Assembly (NCBI RefSeq): GCF_001007995.1
Contig: NZ_CP011389.1
Coordinates: forward strand, 434,001 to 498,000
From: Deinococcus soli (ex Cha et al. 2016)
GTDB lineage: Bacteria; Deinococcota; Deinococci; Deinococcales; Deinococcaceae
Direction: 5' to 3'
Length of the DNA: 64,000 nt
Each line of letters opens with the position of its first letter. Position 1 is the stretch's first letter. Position numbers and translations under genes: made by a program. Shown here piece by piece: positions 63,087 to 64,000 of the stretch. The notes under the pieces are model-generated. The model had not been told where the DNA came from, ran no database searches, and saw only the letters and a program-made list of their open reading frames with translations.

Positions 63087-64000
63087 TCAGACCCTCCCGA
63101 GGGCGTCGGTGATGCTCAGGCGACTGGCGTTGCGGGCAGGAAGCAGGCCCGAGAGCAGCCCCAGCAGGAAGCTGATGCCCAGCGCGAGCAGCGTCAGGCG
63201 GGGCGTGAGGGCCGCCGCGTCGATCCCGGCGAGCTGCTGCGTGTACAGGTTCACGACCACGATGCCCACGAGGCCCAGCAGGACGCCGCCCACGCCGCCC
63301 ACCAGCGACAGCAGCAGGGACTCGGTCAGGACGAGCGCGCGCACGAACGCGGGCCGCGCCCCGATAGCGCGCAGCGTGGCGAACTCGCGGGTGCGTTCGA
63401 AGACGCCCATCATGACGGTATTCGCGACCGCCAGTCCACCCACGATGAGCGCGATCAGGGAGATCCCGAAGCGCACGGCGTCGCTGATGCGCAGCGCCCG
63501 CTCGATGAACCCCAGGAAGTCCGACTGCGTGGCGGCCTCCAGGTTCAGGCGGTCACTGATGCTCGTGGCGACCGCGCGGGCCTGCCGGGGGTCGTTCAGT
63601 TTCACGGCGACCAGCGACACGCGGCCCTCGGCGCCCTCGCTGCGCTGCAGGGGCGTCAGCGGCATGAAGATGAAGTTGTCCACCAGCCCGGACTGCGGGG
63701 CCAGCACGCCGACGACCTTCACGCTGGCGCGCCGGTTGAGGTTCAGGGTGCTGCCCAGGCCCAGCCGCAGGTTCTGCGCGGCCTTGGCGCCCACGACGGC
63801 CGCGCCGGTCTGTTCGTCGGCGGGCAGCAGCAGGCGGCCCTGGGCGAGTGCCGTGTTCGGGAAGACCGCGCCGATCCCGCCGCTGGCGGGCAGGCCGTAC
63901 AGCACGACGCTCTGGGTGGGGTCCAGGCCGCCCCGCACGGCCATCACGACCGGCGTGACCGTCTGGAGACCCAGTTCCGGCGCGAGCGCCTGGAGCTGCC
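63087..64000 (-). CDS. ABC transporter permease, MacB/FtsX type (partial, 5' end outside window)
   Basis: About 304 residues are visible; the frame is open through the right edge (…[18 protein letters not shown]), so the N-terminus with the first membrane helix is missing. The visible part has the extracytoplasmic MacB-PCD domain ([40 protein letters not shown]) followed by the FtsX domain with three helices, including [20 protein letters not shown] and the cytosolic coupling helix [17 protein letters not shown]. Works with the ATPase just downstream. Cargo unknown. Confidence 0.92.
   Translation of the reverse strand, partial: QLQALAPELGLQTVTPVVMAVRGGLDPTQSVVLYGLPASGGIGAVFPNTALAQGRLLLPADEQTGAAVVGAKAAQNLRLGLGSTLNLNRRASVKVVGVLAPQSGLVDNFIFMPLTPLQRSEGAEGRVSLVAVKLNDPRQARAVATSISDRLNLEAATQSDFLGFIERALRISDAVRFGISLIALIVGGLAVANTVMMGVFERTREFATLRAIGARPAFVRALVLTESLLLSLVGGVGGVLLGLVGIVVVNLYTQQLAGIDAAALTPRLTLLALGISFLLGLLSGLLPARNASRLSITDALGRV

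Overview
The window is a very GC-rich bacterial chromosome segment and reads as a Deinococcus (inference). Reasons: gene content (a Rex-linked envelope operon, RecF followed by a DciA-like protein, an HspR-type regulator, a LysS-type homocitrate synthase), strong C/G preference at third codon positions, and about twenty genes whose only recognisable promoter is a TANNNT -10 hexamer 5-9 nt before the start codon. That arrangement gives leaderless mRNAs, which are known to be abundant in Deinococcus. No prophage, intact insertion sequence or CRISPR array was found.

Layout. 0-3.6 kb: a DUF402 protein, purN coupled to an M20 peptidase, and a divergent HspR-like regulator with two tandem copies of its DNA-binding domain. 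3.7-11.3 kb: a PPP-type phosphatase, a nucleoside/BMP-type ABC transporter (ATPase, two permeases) and its probable binding protein; the methionine-sulfoxide repair pair msrP-msrQ lies between permeases and binding protein on the other strand. 11.4-16.6 kb: an MBL hydrolase, an AhpD-like protein, a small exported protein, and a minus-strand group of thiolase, YciI-like protein, WapI-family immunity-like protein and 3-hydroxyacyl-CoA dehydrogenase; then a MazG-like protein. 16.7-24.9 kb: ffh, tRNA-Lys with a consensus promoter, aat and a PaaI thioesterase, recF-dciA, moaB, a membrane protein and a DEAD-box helicase.

24.9-28.0 kb is the one sparse, partly decayed stretch: a YidD-like protein, a GNAT acetyltransferase, and fragments including a frameshifted small membrane protein. 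28.0-37.9 kb: secA, a lipoprotein, an amidohydrolase, a MATE exporter, homocitrate synthase, DUF1990 and PhzF-like genes, and rlmN.

38.0-48.1 kb is the most distinctive block: five genes coupled by 4-nt overlaps or 2-nt gaps (exported TPR protein, SPOR protein, redox repressor Rex, small lipoprotein, 2013-residue Ig-repeat lipoprotein). It looks like one envelope operon with a redox sensor inside it. 48.1-51.8 kb: a lipoprotein-anchored barnase/RNase Sa-type nuclease with its barstar, a DUF3445 protein, uppP and an APH-type kinase. 52.0-58.6 kb: the conserved rpsB-tsf-pyrH-frr-cdsA-dxr-rseP cluster joining translation, lipid, isoprenoid and regulated-proteolysis genes. 58.7-64.0 kb: alr, a large exported protein, a lipoprotein, and a LolD/MacB-type ABC exporter whose permease runs off the right edge.

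Most unexpected: a dispersed element present at 36.7 kb and 54.5 kb with three conserved blocks of identical sequence separated by two hairpins of identical length (30 and 34 nt), whose sequences differ completely while pairing is kept. Part of it also matches an intergenic repeat at 0.7 kb.
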